Shown: piece by piece, positions 7,171 through 10,015 of the stretch
Numbering within the stretch: the stretch's first letter is position 1
Layout: every line of letters starts with the position of its first letter
Source of the DNA: Euperipatoides rowelli
Taxonomy: Eukaryota > Onychophora > Udeonychophora > Euonychophora > Peripatopsidae
Length of the DNA: 10,015 bases
Strand: one strand, 5' to 3'
Assembly: GCA_003024985.2 (NCBI GenBank)
Contig: PXIH01S0000342.1
Notes under the pieces: model-generated
The model's database searches: none
The model's input: only the letters and a program-made list of their open reading frames with translations
Told to the model about the DNA's origin: nothing
Made by a program: the position numbers and the translations under genes

Positions 7171-7495
7171 TATTAAGAATCTGAGGTTTCTATTAAATTT
7201 AATAGATCATCAAAAATTCTAAGTGTATATTATAATGAATTGTCTAATTCATTACAAAAAGATTATTGGAAGGGAAAAAATGCAGGGAGTAGAAATAAAA
7301 GTCTGGAATCGGTTGTTACTTGTAAACAAAATGTTGCCATCTTTTTATTCTGATGTAAATATAACTTTTATGATAGAGCAAATGTATGACCAGCTAGCCC
7401 ACTTGCTAACTGGCATACCATATAAAATAATATGATACAGCAACGTGAATAAAATAAATAAGTACTTTTATCAGGTAGCAGAAATCTCTCCCCAG
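7171..7495 (+). other. Probable 3' untranslated and flanking region
   Basis: If the gene ends at 7170, this is its 3' UTR and downstream flank. It has a variant poly(A) signal ATTAAA (7192-7197) and overlapping AATAAA signals (7448-7453 and 7453-7458). An open stretch of 70 codons at 7223-7435 has no family resemblance and AT-driven codon content, so it is not called. Confidence 0.35.
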
Positions 7496-7705
7496 GTAAG
7501 AACAATAATCATAGCTGCACAGAGCTTTTTATAGTTGCTATAAAATTATACATACTGCATAATTAGATAATTACCATCAGCTCATGTATTCCAAAGCAAG
7601 ATATCTGTGACACATTTACCAATTAGAGTAACTACGTCACAGATGAAAGTAAGCATATAGAATACATGAGCAAATGTTACAAATAGCAAAATAATAAATA
7701 TTACA
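7496..7705. repeat. Dispersed repeat R2, copy 1, with nested stem-loop
   Basis: It aligns with 8042-8268: GTAAGAACA, then AATAAT, a TTACCATCAGCTC/TTAACATCAGCTC block, and TTTACCAAT/CTTACCAAT. It holds a perfect 12-bp inverted repeat, GCTCATGTATTC (7580-7591) with GAATACATGAGC (7660-7671). Nested inside is a perfect 9-bp one, ATCTGTGAC (7603-7611) with GTCACAGAT (7636-7644). There is no coding capacity. It could be a MITE or another structured non-autonomous element. Confidence 0.75.
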
Positions 7706-7981
7706 ATACAACTGCTAAAATATTATTATAAATAGTATTTATAAATTAGAAAATCATTACAAATATATACAGTACATATATAATGATTTAAAAATTAAAT
7801 TCCAAATTGTTATAGAAAATGTTGCAGGAAGAGAGGAAATAAGTTGAATACTTGTAGGTTTTAAAAAACTTATCTTCATTTATTTACAATATAAAAATTA
7901 CACTAGTCAGCTAACTTTGCTGTCTAGCGTACATGAAATAATAAAGTAAAATAAAAATAATCCATGGATGATACAAACATA
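7706..7981. other. Noncoding spacer between R2 copies
   Basis: AT-rich sequence containing the second copy (7892-7909) of the 18-bp word seen at 219-236. TATTTACAATA just before it and GTCAGCTAACT after it may belong to the same old repeat. No gene is visible. Confidence 0.4.
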
Positions 7982-8035
7982 CGGGAGATGGCTCCCGCCA
8001 AGCTGATGTACCTAACAGTCGTGGCGAGAGCACTC
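7982..8035. repeat. GC-rich nested inverted repeats
   Basis: CGGGAG (7982-7987) pairs with CTCCCG (7992-7997) across ATGG. The same left side, GGGAG..GGCTCCCGCCA (7983-8000), also pairs imperfectly with TGGCGAGAGCACTCC about 20 bases further on, and the flanks ACATAC and GCATGTA extend this. The two folds are mutually exclusive. The block sits directly before repeat R2 copy 2 and may be part of the same element, lost or reduced in copy 1 (ATCTCTCCCCAG at that place). Confidence 0.6.
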
Positions 8036-8041
8036 CTGCAT

Positions 8042-8268
8042 GTAAGAACAAAAATAATAATGTAGGATAAGCCTTTATGGCCAAATTAAAGTGTACATGC
8101 TAATTTGTACAAATGAATAATTGTATAATTAACATCAGCTCGTGCATTCAGGAAAGTAGACTCCTTTATGACGTGCTTACCAATAAAATAAGCATGTCAC
8201 AAACTAAAGTAAAAACATTCTCAATGCACCAATAAATGTATACAATTAATAAATAAAATAATAAACTC
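8042..8268. repeat. Dispersed repeat R2, copy 2, with altered but retained stem-loop
   Basis: Same orientation as copy 1, offset 546 bp. Its outer stem is GTGCATT (8142-8148) with AATGCAC (8223-8229). The inner stem is TGACGTGCTTA (8169-8179) with TAAGCATGTCA (8189-8199), 11 positions with one G-T wobble. The inner arm sequence differs from copy 1, yet both sides changed together, so pairing is kept. Confidence 0.75.
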
Positions 8269-8633
8269 TTAAAGTAGCTCACTATATTCTCCCCCCCCCC
8301 CCCCCACCCTGAAAAAATTTGACCTTAAATTTTAATTTGAAACTACAAAGGGGTTAAATAAAATATATAACCTAAAGTCCAAGTGCTTGTGGGAAGCTAA
8401 GCCACATCTGTGAAATTGCATGCCCAAACAAACAAAACATCAAACCAAACGGTTACACTTTTCGGAATCCAAAGTTACCTTCTTTTTTTAAGACCCTTCA
8501 CTGCTTCATGATTAAATGATGCCAATTAATCCAGACACAAAGACTAATCATCTTAACACAGAACAAAAGAATCATATATTAACATGGTAAAAATAATAAA
8601 AAAAAGTTACTTTTTAAATTAAAGTTAACAGTT
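8269..8633. other. Noncoding stretch with a poly-C run
   Basis: C15 is at 8291-8305. A small hairpin, TGTGG...CCACA, lies near 8388-8406. There is no open frame or repeat of note otherwise. Confidence 0.5.
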
Positions 8634-8800
8634 GGCACCTTGGGTCTAGGGCTGCTCCAGTCCTAGCCCTATGCGTACTTCAACAGCTAATAACTTGAAA
8701 GACAGTAGCAAAGAACTGGTACCTCATGCCTAAAGCAGCCCCTGTCCTGGATCTAGGCATGCTTCGACGGTTAAGAGCTTATAAATTCTGTTCACATAGA
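8634..8800 (+). repeat. Diverged 84-bp tandem duplication with conserved hairpin
   Basis: Unit 1 starts at 8634 (GGCACCT) and unit 2 at 8718 (GGTACCT). About 68 positions align without gaps at roughly two-thirds identity. Each unit has its own inverted pair at the same place: TAGGGCT...AGCCCTA in unit 1 and CATGCCTA...TAGGCATG in unit 2. A third, weaker GGTACCAGGCCCTG...CTGGATT piece is at 8917-8937. The repeat is old and partly decayed. It is not coding in either unit. Confidence 0.7.
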
Positions 8801-8937
8801 TGAAGGAAGAAAAAAAAACGTTTTGAATGAAGCACAAGTTCTAACTGAATGCCCAGGAATTAGAGCCACTCACAGGTGAAGCTCGAAAAATTCCAAATCG
8901 TTATATTTAAGTGAGTGGTACCAGGCCCTGTCTGGAT

Positions 8938-9166
8938 TTACAGTACTAGGACCCCGATTAGTATATGTTAAAAAAAATATATTTTAAAATAAAATATTTT
9001 ACAGCTTATTTTATCAGATTATGCTTATTTTTTTATTCTTTCTCATACTAATTTGATAAATATCCAGCATTCCATGTAACATATAAGTTCTTGTACTCGT
9101 GCAAAATCTTATACTGACAGGTTTTATGGCATATTGAATACTTTACATCATCTAGCTTAAACATTA
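8938..9166. other. Noncoding, AT-rich
   Basis: Includes the 12-bp palindrome TAAAATATTTTA near 8990-9001. Nothing gene-like is visible. Confidence 0.4.
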
Positions 9167-9195
9167 ACGTCACAAATCATACTTCTAAATGGCGG
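9167..9195 (+). promoter_or_regulatory. CRE-like and YY1-like sites, possible promoter
   Basis: ACGTCA (9167-9172) is a CRE half-site. AAATGGCGG (9187-9195) matches the YY1 consensus AAnATGGCGGC over nine positions. In animals, YY1 sites in this orientation often lie just downstream of transcription starts. The ATG inside it (9189) opens only 12 codons (M-A-D-N-L-K...) before TAG at 9225-9227, as an upstream ORF would. No TATA box or initiator is assigned. Confidence 0.25.
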
Positions 9196-9266
9196 ATAAT
9201 TTAAAGGCTTTTGCGATTGTTGGTTAGATTGGATAATGTTATATAGTGGATAGAAATTTGCCCACA

Positions 9267-9358
9267 ATGAATGAAGCTACTAATTTTTTGGACATTGTTC
9301 CACATAAATTATCAATAAAAAAAATAAGAGATTTAGATAACAGGATTCACAGCTATCG
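9267..9358 (+). CDS. Candidate first coding exon of a second gene
   Basis: An ATG at 9267 in good context (A at -3, CCCACAATG) opens a frame that reads M-N-E-A-T-N-F-L-D-I-V-P-H-K-L, then a charged segment I-R-D-L-D-N-R-I. It reaches CG|GTAAAC at 9357-9364, a plausible splice donor; without splicing the frame stops at 9360-9362 (TAA). It lies about 70 bases after the YY1-like site. I do not recognise the family. A frame of 31 codons is easily found by chance, so the case rests on the combination of promoter-like word, start context and donor. Any further exons would be beyond the window. Confidence 0.2.
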
Positions 9359-9364
9359 GTAAAC

Positions 9365-9930
9365 AATGTATTGGTTTATCCATAACAGTTAAAATAAGTT
9401 AATATGTTTATAGATGTCAAAGCTTACTTTCAAAACAAAATGTAATTATTTGTAGCATATTTGAAGAAGAATTGGTCATTTAAAAAAAATCCTGACTTCT
9501 AAATGAGAATAAAGTTAATAAACGATTTGTTTCTTTGTAGTTTTGTACAATTTATACACTAGGCTATAACACAATATATCTAGATCTTGATGCATTTTTA
9601 ATAAAAAATATTTTTCTAAACATAAAAATAATTAGCCACTAAATAAACATCTAGCAGGCTGAGGCAGAACACAATTCAATCAGAATATAATATTTTTAAT
9701 TTGATAATCATTATTTTTTATTGCATAAGAAATAAAATGTTTTTTAAGCAAATAAAATTTATGAAACAGGATAAAAGTCATTAAAAAATAATTTAAGCAG
9801 CAACTATTTTGTTTTATATTCCAATATTGACTATTACCCCAACACCCTTTCCTTCGATATTTTGTACCTTAATCTATACATAAATTAGTTCCTGGGTCAT
9901 TTGCAAGAAAGTTATACCGTGACTATGGAT
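9365..9930. other. Noncoding, very AT-rich
   Basis: No open frames, splice borders or repeats that I can support. If 9267-9358 is an exon, this is the start of its downstream intron. Confidence 0.45.
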
Positions 9931-9935
9931 GGGAT

Positions 9936-10015
9936 TTTGACCGGTCAAATTCTTTTTGGTCAATTTACCAAGATTTTGACCGGTCAATTGACCAAATCTC
10001 CGTCAATTGACCAAA
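9936..10015. repeat. Palindromic GACCGGTC / GGTCAATTGACC array, cut by window end
   Basis: The 14-bp palindrome TTTGACCGGTCAAA (9936-9949) is followed by GGTCAATTTACC (9958-9969), TTGACCGGTCAA (9976-9987), the overlapping GGTCAATTGACC (9982-9993), and GTCAATTGACC (10002-10012). All are built from TGACC and its complement GGTCA in alternating orientation. This looks like the subterminal repeat zone of a DNA transposon that continues to the right. The same words also contain nuclear-receptor half-sites. Confidence 0.75.

Noticed and set aside
7223-7435. 70-codon plus-strand frame after the likely gene end
   Set aside because: It has no family resemblance or splice sites, and it lies in the probable 3' flank.
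9936-10015. Nuclear-receptor response element cluster
   Set aside because: Half-sites are present, but the alternating palindromic layout is better explained as transposon subterminal repeats, so no regulatory site is annotated there.

Overview
The window looks like nuclear DNA from an animal, probably an invertebrate. It is strongly AT-rich, almost empty of long open frames, and rich in short inverted repeats, fold-back elements and fragments that look like transposon ends. It has one clear spliceosomal exon with good AG and GT borders. Frequent TAGGCTA/TAGGCCTA words and long poly-G/poly-C runs would fit a crustacean-like genome. This is an impression, not proof, and no taxon can be fixed from the sequence alone. 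I see no bacterial-style operon, tRNA, rRNA or CRISPR array.

The one confident gene is on the + strand. A 387-nt internal exon (6557-6943) encodes a lysine/arginine-rich, low-complexity protein segment with repeated P-V-x-x-R-L-G motifs. This resembles the RLG motifs of ZC3H11A-type or C19orf47-type nuclear proteins, but the family is not proven. A 192-nt intron then leads to a likely short last exon (7136-7170) that joins in the right phase and ends in TAG. Upstream exons are not identified; a strong donor at 3451/3452 is the best candidate for one. Near the right edge, a YY1-like ATGGCGG element (9187-9195), a CRE-like ACGTCA and a small open frame ending at a GT (9267-9358) could mark the start of a second + strand gene. 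That call is weak.

The rest is repeat-derived or featureless. From left to right: a transposon-end-like block (1-215); a dispersed repeat in two copies (703-920 and 4461-4690) sharing a 26-bp exact core; two tandem perfect hairpins (2292-2381); a 239-bp fold-back MITE with TA-type ends (2399-2637); a second nested fold-back element (3812-3976); a perfect 22-bp palindrome (4962-4983); a CpG-rich hAT-like terminus (6222-6297); two copies of a repeat whose nested stem-loop is kept while its sequence has changed (7496-7705 and 8042-8268); a diverged 84-bp tandem duplication that also keeps an internal hairpin (8634-8800); and a palindromic TTGACCGGTCAA/GGTCAATTGACC array running off the right end (9936-10015). 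No complete transposase or other complete mobile gene is present. The elements look non-autonomous or decayed.
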